Shown here in pieces: positions 23,700 through 35,453 of a DNA stretch of 64,000 nucleotides (the stretch's first letter is position 1; each line of letters begins with the position of its first letter). The stretch covers positions 1 to 64,000 of the forward strand of contig CAKKTE020000052.1 in NCBI GenBank assembly GCA_920105625.2. The letters run 5' to 3'. The position numbers and the translations under genes are program-made. Below the pieces are notes generated by a model. That model made no database searches. It saw nothing but the letters and a program-made list of their open reading frames with translations, and was not told the DNA's origin. The DNA comes from Clusia tigrina (taxonomy: Eukaryota > Arthropoda > Insecta > Diptera > Clusiidae).

Positions 23700-26600
23700 A
23701 TACAAATGCTTGTAAACTTTTACTGAAGCATCATAAAAACCTGAAATTTTGTAACAATAAAGTACTCAAGCCTCTTCTCAATTTAAGCTATCGCTCAAAG
23801 CTATGCTACCCTTGAGTCCCAAATCAAACACTGATAAAACTTCAAATGGCCCTAACTTCTATATGGTACGTGCTACACCTATCAAAGTTTGCAACATACA
23901 AATGCTTGTAACTTTTTACTGGAGCGTCATAAAACCTTGAAATTTTGTAACAATAAAGTTCTCGAGCCTCTTGTCAATCTAAGCTATCGCTCAAAGCTAT
24001 GCTACCCTTGAGTCCCAAATCAAACACTGATAAAACTTCAAATGGCCCTAACTTCTATATGGTACGTCCTACACCTATCAAAGTTTGCAACATACAAATG
24101 CTTGTAACCTTTTACTGGAGCATCATAAAAACATGAAATTTTGTAACAATAAAGTACACGAGCCTCTTGTCAATTTAAGCTATCGCTCAAAGCTATGCTA
24201 CCCTTGAGTCCCAAATCAAACACTGATAAAACTTCAAATGGCCCTAACTTCTATACGGCACGTCCTACACCTATCAAAGTTTGCAACATACAAATGCTTG
24301 TAAACTTTTACTGGAGCATCATAAAAACCTGAAATTTTGTAACAATAAAGTACTCAAGCCTCTTCTCAATTTAAGCTATCGCTCAAAGCTATGCTACCCT
24401 TGAGTCCCAAATCAAAAACTGATAAAACTTCAAATGGCCCTAACTTCCATATGGTACGTGCTACACCTATCAAAGTTTGCAACATACAAATGCTTGTAAC
24501 TTTTTACTGGAGCGTCATAAAACCTTGAAATTTTGTAACAATAAAGTTCTCGAGCCTCTTGTCAATCTAAGCTATCGCTCAAAGCTATGCTACCCTTGAG
24601 TCCCAAATCAAACACTGATAAAACTTCAAATGGCCCTAACTTCTATATGGTACGTGCTACACCTATCAAAGTTTGCAACATACAAATGCTTGTAACTTTT
24701 ACTGGAGCGTCATAAAACCTTGAAATTTTCTAACAATAAAGACCTCGAGCCTCTTGTCAATTTAAGCTATCGCTGAAAACTATGCTACCCTTGAGTCCCA
24801 AATGAAACAATTATAAAACTTGAAATGACCCTAACTTCTATACGGTACGCCCTATACTTATCAAAGTTTGCAACATACAAATGCTTGTAACTTTTTACTG
24901 GAGCTTCATAAAATCTTGAAATTTTGTAACAATAAAGTACTCGAGCCTCTTCTCAATCTAAGCTATCGCTCAAAGCTATGCTGCCCTTGAGTTCAAATGG
25001 CCCTAACTTCTATACGGCACGTCCTACACCTATCAAAGTTTGCAACATACAAATGCTTGTAACTTTTTACTGCAGCGTCATAAGACCTTGAAAATTTGGA
25101 ACAATAGAGTACTCGAGCCTCTTGTCAATTTAAGCTATCGCTCAAAGCTATGCTACCCTTGAGTTCCAAATCAAACACTGATAAAACTTCAAATGGCCCT
25201 AACTTATATATGGTACGTCCTACAGCTATCAAAGTTTGCAACAGAAAAATTCTTGTAGCTTTTTAGTGGGGCGTCATAAAATCTTGAAATTTTGTAACAT
25301 TAAAGTACTCGAGCCTCTTGTCAATTTTAACTATCGCTCAAAGCTATGCTACCCTTGATTCCGAAATCAAACACTGATAAAACTTCAAATGGCCCTAACT
25401 TCTATACGGTTCGTCCTACACCTATCAAAGTTTGCAACATACAAATGCTTGTAACTTTTACTGGAGCGTCATAAAACCTTGAAATTTTGTAACAATAAAG
25501 ACCTGGAGCCTCTTGTCAATTTAAGCTATCGCTCAAAACTATGCTACCCTTGAGTCCCAAATCAAACAATTATAAAACTTAAAATGACCCTAACTTCTAT
25601 ACGGTACGCCCTATACCTATCAAAGTTTGCAACATACAAATGCTTGTAACTTTTTACTGGAGCTTCATAAACCCTTGAAATTTTGTAACAATAAAGTACT
25701 CGAGCCTCTTCTCAATTTAAGCTATCGCTCAAAGCTATGCTACCCTTAAGTCCCAAATCAAACACTGATAAAACTTCAAATGGCCCTAACTTCTATATGG
25801 TACGTGCTACACCTATCAAAGTTTGCAACATACAAATGCTTGTAACTTTTTACTGGAGCGTCATAAAACCTTGAAATTTTGTAACAATAAAGTCCTCGAG
25901 CCACTTGTCAATCTAAGCTATCGCTCAAAGCTATGCTACCCTTGAGTCCCAAATCAAACACTGATAAAACTTCAAATGGCCCTAACTTCCTACGGTACGT
26001 CCTACACCTATCAAAGTTTGCAACATACAAATGCTTGTAACTTTTACTGGAGCGTCATAAAACCTTGAAATTTTGTAACAATAAAGACCTCGAGCCTCTT
26101 GTCAATTTAAGCTATCGCTCAAAGCTATGCTACCCTTGAGTCCCAAATCAAACAATTATAAAACTTAAAATGACCCTAACTTCTATACGGTACGCCCTAT
26201 ACCTATCAAAGTTTGCAACATACAAATGCTTGTAACTTTTTACTGGAGCTTCATAAAACCTTGAAATTTTGTAACAATAAAGTACTCGAGCCTCTTCTCA
26301 ATCTAAGCTATCGCTCAAAGCTATGCTGCCCTTGAGTCCCAAATCAAACACTGATAAAACTTCAAATGGCCCTAACTTCTGTACGGCACGTCCTACACCT
26401 ATCAAAGTTTGCAACATACAAATGCTTGTAACCTTTTACTGGAGCATCATAAAAACATGAAATTTTGTAACAATAAACTACACGAGCCTCTTGTCAATTT
26501 AAGCTATCCCTCAAAGCTATGCGACCCTTGAGTCCCAAATCAAACACTGATAAAACTTCAAATGGCCCTAACTTCTATACGGCACGTCCTACACCTATCA

Positions 26601-27590
26601 AAGTTTGCATCATACAAATGCTTGTAAACTTTTACTGGAGCATCATAAAAACTTGAAATTTTGTAACAATAAAGTACTCAAGCCTCTTCTCAATTTAAGC
26701 TATCGCTCAAAGCTATGCTACCCTTGAGTCCCAAATCAAACACTGATAAAACTTCAAATGGCCCTAACTTCTATATGGTACGTGCTACACCTATCAAAGT
26801 TTGCAACATACAAATGCTTGTAACTTTTTACTGGAGCGTCATAAAACCTTGAAATTTTGTAACAATAAAGTTCTCGAGCCTCTTGTCAATCTAAGCTATC
26901 GCTCAAAGCTATGCTACCCTTGAGTCCCAAATCAAACACTGATAAAACTTCAAATGGCCCTAACTTCTATATGGTACGTCCTACACCTATCAAAGTTTGC
27001 AACATACAAATGCTTGTAACTTTTACTGGAGCGTCATAAAACCTTGAAATTTTGTAACAATAAAGACCTCGAGCCTCTTGTCAATTTAAGCTATCGCTGA
27101 AAACTATGCTACCCTTGAGTCCCAAATGAAACAATTATAAAACTTGAAATGACCCTAACTTCTATACGGAACGCCCTATACCTATCAAAGTTTGCAACAT
27201 ACAAATGCTTGTAACTTTTTACTGGAGCTTCATAAAACCTTGAAATTTTGTAACAATAAAGTACTCGAGCCTCTTCTCAATCTAAGCTATCGCTCAAAGC
27301 TATGCTGCCCTTGAGTTCAAATGGCCCTAACTTCTATACGGCACGTCCTACACCTATCAAAGTTTGCAACATACAAATGCTTGTAACTTTTTACTGCAGC
27401 GTCATAAGACCTTGAAATTTTGTAACAATAGAGTACTCGAGCCTCTTGTCAATTTAAGCTATCGCTCAAAGCTATGCTACCCTTGAGTTCCAAATCAAAC
27501 ACTGATAAAACTTCAAATGGCCCTAACTTATATACGGTACGTCCTACAGCTATCAAAGTTTGCAACAGAAAAATTCTTGTAGCTTTTTAC
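23700..27590 (+). repeat. 4.65/4.85 kb duplicated block, copy 2
   Basis: Second copy of about 19050-22745, with one extra monomer at about 25110-25305 (CTTATATATGG, CAACAGAAAAATTC, AGTGGGGCG). That monomer is the counterpart of the one present at about 17960-18150. Private markers of copy 2 include ACTGAAGCATC (about 23722), TTCCATATGG (about 24446) and CTATACTTATC (about 24852). The copy ends at about 27590, where GGAGCTTC is replaced by GGAGCGTC. No gene is present. Confidence 0.82.
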
Positions 27591-28205
27591 TGGAGCGTCA
27601 TAAAATCTTGAAATTTTGTAACAATAAAGTACTCGAGCCTCTTGTCAATTTAAGCTATCGCTGAAAACTATGCTACCCTTGAGTCCCAAATCAAACAATT
27701 ATAAAACTTCAAATGACCCTAACTTCTATACGGTACGCCCTATACCTATCAAAGTTTGCAACATACAATTGCTTGCAAATTTTTACTGGAGCTTCATAAA
27801 ACCTTGAAATTTTGTAACAATAAAGTACTCGAGCCTCTTCTCAATCTAAGCTATCGCTCAAAGCTATGCTGCCCTTGAGTTCAAATGGCCCTAACTTCTA
27901 TACGGCACGTCCTACACATATCAAAGTTTGCAACATACAAATGCTTGTAACTTTTTACTGCAGCGTCATAAGACCTTGAAATTTTGTAACAATAGAGTAC
28001 TCGAGCCTCTTGTCAATTTAAGCTATCGCTCAAAGCTATGCTACCCTTGAGTTCCAAATCAAACACTGATAAAACTTCAAATGGCCCTAACTTATATACG
28101 GTACGTCCTACAGCTATCAAAGTTTGCAACATAAAAATTCTTGTAGCTTTTTACTGGAGCGTCATAAAATCTTGAAATTTTGTAACAATAAAGTACTCGA
28201 GCCTC
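27591..28205 (+). repeat. Transition monomers
   Basis: About three monomers made of left-type variants. They include GCTGAAAACT at 27660, a 25-bp-deletion monomer at about 27876, CTTATATACGG, and the private forms CAATTGCTTGCAAAT (about 27767) and CTACACATATCAAAG (about 27913). They separate the 4.85 kb block from the 2.1 kb tandem. Confidence 0.7.
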
Positions 28206-30322
28206 TTGTCAATTTAAGTTATCGCTCAAAGCTATGCTACCCTTGAGTCCCAAATCAAACACTGATAAAACTTCAAATGGCCCTAACTTCTATATGGTAC
28301 GTGCTACACCTATCAAAGTTTGCAACATACAAATGCTTGTAACTTTTTACTGGAGCGTCATAAAAACTTGAAATTTTGTAACAATAAAGTTCTCGAGCCT
28401 CTTGTCAATCTAAGCTATCGCTCAAAGCTATGCTACCCTTGAGTCCCAAATCAAACACTGATAAAACTTCAAATGGCCCTAACTTCTATACGGTACGTCC
28501 TACACCTATCAAAGTTTGCAACATACAAATGCTTGTAACTTTTACTGGAGCGTCATAAAACCTTGAATTTTGTAACAATAAAGACCTCGAGCCTCTTGTC
28601 AATTTAAGCCATCGCTCAAAACTATGCTACCCTTGAGTCCCAAATCAAACAATTATAAAACTTCAAATGACCCTAACTTCTATACGGTACGCCCTATACA
28701 TATCAAAGTTTGCAACGTACAAATGCTTGTAACTTTTTACTGGAGCTTCATAAAACCTTGAAATTTTGTAACAATAAAGTACTTGAGCCTCTTCTCAATC
28801 TAAGCTATCGCTCAAAGCTATGCTGCCCTTGAGTCCCAAATCAAACACTGAAAAAACTTCAAATGGCCCTAACTTCTATACGGCACGTCCTACACCTATC
28901 AAAGTTTGCAACATACAAATGCTTGTAACTTTTTACTGCAGCGTCATAAGACCTTGATATTTTGTAACAATAAAGTACTCGAGCCTCTTGTCAATTTAAG
29001 CTATCGCTCAAAGCTATGCTACCCTTGAGTCCCAAATCAAACACTGATAAAACTTCAAATGGCCCTAACTTCTATACGGCACGTCCTACACCTATCAAAG
29101 TTTGCAACATAAAAATTCTTGTAACTTTTTACTGGAGCGTCATAAAATCTTGAAATTGTATAACAATAAAGTACTCGAACCTCTTGTCAATTTAAGCTAT
29201 CGCTCAAAACTATGCTACCCTTTAGTCCCAAATCAAACACTGATAAAACTTCAAATGGCCCTAACTTCTATACCTATCAAAGTTTGCAACATACAAATGC
29301 TTGTAACTTTTTACTGCAGCGTCATAAAATCTTGAAATTTTGTAACAATAAAGTACTCGAGCCTCTTGTCAATTTAAGCTATCGCTCAAAGCTATGCTAC
29401 CCTTGAGTCCCAAATCAAACACTGATAAAACTTCAAATGACCCTTACTCCTATACGGTACGCCCTATACCTATCAAAGTTTGCAACATACAAATGCTTGT
29501 AAATTTTTACTGGAGCTTCATAAAACCTTGAAATTTTGTAACAATAAAGTACTCGAGCCTCTTCTCAATCTAAGCTATCGCTCAAAGCTCTGCTGCCCTT
29601 GAGTTCAAATGGCCCTAACTTCTATACGGCAAGTCCTACACATATCAAAGTTTGCAACATACAAATGCTTGTAACTTTTTACTGCAGCGTCATAAGACCT
29701 TGAAATTTTGTAACAATAGAGTACTCGAGCCCCTTGTCAATTTAAGCTATCGCTCAAAGCTATGCTACCCTTGAGTTCCAAATCAAACACTGCTAAAACT
29801 TCAAATGGCCCTAACTTCTATACGGTACGTCCTACAGCTATCAAAGTTTGCAACATAAAAATTCTTGTAGCTTTTTACTGGAGCATCATAAAATCTTGAA
29901 ATTTTGTAACAATAAAGTACTCGAGCCTCTTGTCAATTTTAACTATCGCTCAAAGCTATGCTACCCTTGATTCCGAAATCAAACACTGATAAAACTTCAA
30001 ATGGCCCTAACTTCTATACGGTACGTCCTACACCTATCAAAGTTTGCAACATACAAATGCTTGTAACTTTTTACTGGAGCGTCATAAAACCTTGAAATTG
30101 GGTAACAATAAAGTACACGAGCCTCTTGTCAATTTAAGCTATCGCTCAAAGCTATGCTACCCTTGAGTCCCAAATCAAACACTGATAAAACTTCAAGTGG
30201 CCCTAACTTCTATACGGCACGTCCTACACCTATCAAAGTTTGCAACATACAAATGCTTGTAACCTTTTACTGGAGCATCATAAAAACTTGAAATTTTGTA
30301 ACAATAAAGTACTCGAGCCTCT
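28206..30322 (+). repeat. 11-monomer higher-order unit, copy 1 (about 2.12 kb)
   Basis: Recurs at 30323-32519. TAAGCCATCG lies at 28605 and 30722 and TGAAATTGTA at 29151 and 31268 (offset 2117). GTACTCGAGC with CCCC lies at 29721 and 31880, and CTTGAAATTGGG at 30091 and 32250 (offset 2159). The change of offset comes from a 14-bp deletion at about 29272, a 25-bp-deletion monomer at about 29604 and other small indels in this copy; 11 x 196 is 2156. CAACGTACAAATG (about 28714) is another shared marker. Confidence 0.8.
29261..29280 (+). other. 14-bp deletion in the first half of a monomer
   Basis: The sequence reads CTAACTTCTATACCTATCAA where the usual monomer has an additional CGGTACGTCCTACA. 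The deletion is flanked by the short repeat TAC, which fits slippage or microhomology repair. The homologous monomer in the next unit (about 31378) is intact, so the loss followed the duplication. Confidence 0.8.
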
Positions 30323-32519
30323 TCTCAATTTAAGTTATCGCTCAAAGCTATGCTACCCTTGAGTCCCAAATCAAACACTGATAAAACTTCAAATGGCCCT
30401 AACTTCTATATGGTACGTGCTACACCTATCAAAGTTTGCAACATACAAATGCTTGTAACTTTTTACTGGAGCGTCATAAAAACTTGAAATTTTGTAACAA
30501 TAAAGTTCTCGAGCCTCTTGTCAATCTAAGCTATCGCTCAAAGCTATGCTACCCTTGAGTCCCAAATCAAACACTGATAAAACTTAAAATGGCCCTAACT
30601 TCTATACGGTACGTCCTACACCTATCAAAGTTTGCAACATATAAATGCTTGTAATTTTTACTGGAGCGCCATAAAACCTTGAAATTTTGTAACAATAAAG
30701 ACCTCGAGCCTCTTGTCAATTTAAGCCATCGCTCAAAACTATGCTACCCTTGAGTCCCAAATCAAACAATTGTAAAACTTCAAATGACCCTAACTTCTAT
30801 ACGGTACGCCCTATATATATCAAAGTTTGCAACGTACAAATGCTTGTAACTTTTTACTGGAGCTTCATAAAACCTTGAAATTTTGTAACAATAAAGTACT
30901 CGAGCCTCTTCTCAATCTAAGCTATCGCTCAAAGCTATGCTGCCCTTGAGTCCCAAATCAAACATTGATAAAACTTCAAATGGCCCTACCTTCTATACGG
31001 CACGTCCTACACCTATGAAAGTTTGCAACATACAAATGCTTGTAACTTTTTACTGCAGCGTCATAAGACCTTGATATTTTGTAACAATAAAGTACTCATG
31101 CCTCTTGTCAATTTAAGCTATCGCTCAAAGCTATGCTACCCTTGAGTCCCAAATCAAACACTGATAAAACTTCAAATGGCCCTAACTTCTATACGGCACG
31201 TCCTACACCTATCAAAGTTTGCAACATAAAAATTCTTGTAACTTTTTACTGGAGCGTCATTAAATCTTGAAATTGTATAACAATAAAGTACTCGAACCTC
31301 TTGTCAATTTAAGCTATCGCTCAAAACTATGCTACCCTTTAGTCCCAAATCAAACACTGATAAAACTTCAAATGGCCCTAACTTCTATACGGTACGTCCT
31401 ACACCTATCAAAGTTTGCAACATACAAATGCTTGTAACTTTTTACTGCAGCGTCATAAAATCTTGAAATTTTGTAACAATAAAGTACTCGAGCCTCTTGT
31501 CAATTTAAGCTATCGCTCAAAGCTATGTTACCCTTGAGTCCCAAATCAAACACTGATAAAACTTCAAATGGCCCTAACTTCTGTACAGTATGTCCTACAC
31601 CTATCAAAGTTTGCAGCATACAAATGCTTGTAACTTTTTACTGGAGCGTCATAAAACCTTGAAATTTTGTAACAATAAAGTACTCGAGCCTCTTCTCAAT
31701 CTAAGCTATCGCTCAAAGCTATGCTGCCCTTGAGTCCCAAATCAAACACTGATAAAACTTCAAATGGCCCTAACTTCTACATATACGGCACGTCCTAGAC
31801 TTATCAAAGTTTGCAACATACAAATGCTTGTAACTTTTTACTGCAGCGTCATAAGACCTTGAAATTTTGTAACAATAGAGTACTCGAGCCCCTTGTCAAT
31901 TTAAGCTATCGCTCAAAGCTATGCTACCCTTGAGTTCCAAATCAAACACTGATAAAACTTCAAATGGCCCTAACTTCTATACGGTACGTCCTACAGCTAT
32001 CAAAGTTTGCAACATAAAAATTCTTGTAGCTTTTTACTGGAGCGTCATAAAATCTTGAAATTTTGTAACAATAAAGTACTCGAGCCTCTTGTCAATTTTA
32101 ACTATCGCTCAAAGCTATGCTACCCTTGATTCCGAAATCAAACACTGATAAAACTTCAAATGGCCCTAACGTCTATACGGTACGTCCTACACCTATCAAA
32201 GTTTGCAACATACAAATGCTTGTAACTTTTTACTGGAGCGTCATAAAACCTTGAAATTGGGTAACAATAAAGTACACGAGCCTCTTGTCAATTTAAGCTA
32301 TCGCTCAAAGCTATGCTACCCTTGAGTCCCAAATCAAACACTGATAAAATTTCAAGTGGCCCTAACTTCTATACGGCACGTCCTACACCTATCAAAGTTT
32401 GCAACATACAAATGCTTGTAACCTTTTACTGGAGCATCATGAAAACTTGAAATTTTGTAACAATAAAGTACTCGAGCCTCTTCTCAATTTAAGTTATCGC
32501 TCAAAGCTATGCTACCCTT
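30323..32519 (+). repeat. 11-monomer higher-order unit, copy 2 (about 2.2 kb)
   Basis: Second copy of 28206-30322. It carries a 4-bp insertion, CTTCTACATATACGG, at about 31776, together with CCTAGACTTATC. This combination recurs at about 33739 and 36683 and was used to follow later duplications. It includes the first TGTACAGTATG monomer of the window (about 31583). Confidence 0.8.
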
Positions 32520-35453
32520 GAGTCCCAAATCAAACACTGATAAAACTTAAAATGGCCCTAACTTCTATACGGTACGTCCTACACCTATCAAAGTTTGCAA
32601 CATATAAATGCTTGTAATTTTTACTGGAGCGCCATAAAACCTTGAAATTTTGTAACAATAAAGACCTCGAGCCTCTTGTCAATTTAAGCCATCGCTCAAA
32701 ACTATGCTACCCTTGAGTCCCAAATCAAACAATTGTAAAACTTCAAATGACCCTAACTTCTATACGGTACGCCCTATATATATCAAAGTTTGCAACGTAC
32801 AAATGCTTGTAACTTTTTACTGGAGCTTCATAAAACCTTGAAATTTTGTAACAATAAAGTACTCGAGCCTCTTCTCAATCTAAGCTATCGCTCAAAGCTA
32901 TGCTGCCCTTGAGTCCCAAATCAAACATTGATAAAACTTCAAATGGCCCTACCTTCTATACGGCACGTCCTACACCTATGAAAGTTTGCAACATACAAAT
33001 GCTTGTAACTTTTTACTGCAGCGTCATAAGACCTTGATATTTTGTAACAATAAAGTACTCATGCCTCTTGTCAATTTAAGCTATCGCTCAAAGCTATGCT
33101 ACCCTTGAGTCCCAAATCAAACACTGATAAAACTTCAAATGGCCCTAACTTCTATACGGCACGTCCTACACCTATCAAAGTTTGCAACATAAAAATTCTT
33201 GTAACTTTTTACTGGAGCGTCATTAAATCTTGAAATTGTATAACAATAAAGTACTCGAACCTCTTGTCAATTTAAGCTATCGCTCAAAACTATGCTACCC
33301 TTTAGTCCCAAATCAAACACTGATAAAACTTCAAATGGCCCTAACTTCTATACGGTACGTCCTACACCTATCAAAGTTTGCAACATACAAATGCTTGTAA
33401 CTTTTTACTGCAGCGTCATAAAATCTTGAAATTTTGTAACAATAAAGTACTCGAGCCTCTTGTCAATTTAAGCTATCGCTCAAAGCTATGCTACCCTTGA
33501 GTCCCAAATCAAACACTGATAAAACTTCAAATAGCCCTAACTTCTGTACAGTATGTCCTACACCTATCAAAGTTTGCAGCATACAAATGCTTGTAACTTT
33601 TTACTGGAGCGTCATAAAACCTTGAAATTTTGTAACAATAAAGTACTCGAGCCTCTTCTCAATCTAAGCTATCGCTCAAAGCTATGCTGCCCTTGAGTCC
33701 CAAATCAAACACTGATAAAACTTCAAATGGCCCTAACTTTTACATATACGGCACGTCCTAGACTTATCAAAGTTTGCAACATACAAATGCTTGTAACTTT
33801 TTACTGCGGCGTCATAAGACCTTGAAATTTTGTAACAATAAAGTACTCGAGCCTCTTGTCAATTTAAGCTATCGCTCAAAGCTATGCTACCCTTGAGTTC
33901 CAAATCAAACACTGCTAAAACTTCAAATGGCCCTAACTTCTATACGGTACGTCCTACACCTATCAAAGTTTGCAACATAAAAATGCTTGTAACTTTTTAC
34001 TGGAGCGTCATAAAATCTTGAAATTTTGTAACAATAACGTACTCGAGCCTCTTGTCAATTTAAGCTATCGCTCAAAGCTATGCTACCCTTGAGTCCCAAA
34101 TCAAACACTGATAAAACTTCAAATGGCCCTAACTTCTGTACAGTATGTCCTACACCTATCAAAGTTTGCAACATACAAATGCTTGTAACTTTTTACTGGA
34201 GCGCCATAAAACCTTGAAATTTTGTAACAGTAAAGTACTCGAGCCTCTTGTCAATTTAAGCTATAGCTCAAAGCTATGCTACCCTTGAGTCCCAAATCAA
34301 ACACTGATAAAACTTCAAATGGCCCTAACTTCTATATGGTACGTCGGACACCTATCAAAGTTTGCAACATACAAATGCTTGTAACTTTTTACTGGAGCGT
34401 CATAAAACCTTGAAATTTTGTAACAATAAAGTTCTCGAGCCTCTTGTCAATTTAAGCTATCGCTCAAAGCTATGCTACCCTTGAGTCCCAAATCAAACAC
34501 TGATGAAACTTCAAATGGCCCTATCTTCTATTTGGCACGTCCTACACCTATCATAGTTTGCAACATACAAATGCTTGTAACCTTTTACTGGAGCATCATA
34601 AAAACTTGAAATTTTGTAACAATAAAGTACTAGAGCCTCTTCTCAATTTAAGCTATCGCTCAAAGCTATGCTACCCTTGAGTCCCAAATCAAACACTGAT
34701 GAAACTTCAAATGGCCCTAACTTCTATGCGACACGTCCTACACCTATCAAAGTTTGCAACATACAAATGCTTGTAAGCTTTTAATGGAGCATCATAAAAA
34801 CTTGAAATTTTGTAACAATAAAGTACTCGAGCCTCTTCTCAATTTAAGCTATCGCTCAAAACTATGCTACCCTTGAGTCCCAAATCAAACAATTTTAAAA
34901 CTTCAAATGGTCCTAACTTCTATACGGTACGCCCTATACCTATCAAAGTTTGCAACATACAAATGCTTGTAACTTTTTACTGGAGCTTCATAAAACCTTG
35001 AAATTTTGTAACAATAAAGTACTCGAGCCTCTTCTCAATCTAAGCTATCGTTCAAAGCTATGCTGCCCTTGAGTCCCAAATCAAACACTGATAAAATTTC
35101 AAATGGCCCTAACTTTTGTACAGTATGTCCTACACCTATCAAAGTGTGCAACATACAAATGCTTGTAACTTTTTACTGGAGCGTCAGAAAACCTTGATAT
35201 TTTGTAACAGTAAAGTACTCGAGCCTCTTGTCAATTTAAGCTATAGCTCAAAGCTATGCTACCCTTGATTCCGAAATCAAACACTGATAATACTTTTAAA
35301 TGGCCCTAACTTCTATACGGTACGTTCTACACCTATCAAAGTTTGCATCATACAAATGCTTGTAACTTTTTACTGGAGCGTCATAAAACCTTGAACTTTT
35401 GTAACAATAAAGTACTCGAGCCTCTTGTCAATCTAAGCTATCGCTCAAAGCTA
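32510..35453 (+). repeat. 15-monomer higher-order unit, copy 1 (2944 bp)
   Basis: Repeats at 35454-38540. CATATAAATGC lies at 32601 and 35545, TGAAATTGTATAAC at 33231 and 36175, and ACATATACGG at 33742 and 36686, all 2944 bp apart. Its first 1.27 kb is itself a copy of 30580-31850 at offset 1963 (the same CATATAAATG and ACATATACGG markers at 30638 and 31779), that is, a 10-monomer tandem. Distinctive late monomers are ACGTCGGACACC (34341), CTATTTGGCACG (34528), ATGCGACACG and GTAAGCTTTTAATGG (34772). Confidence 0.85.
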
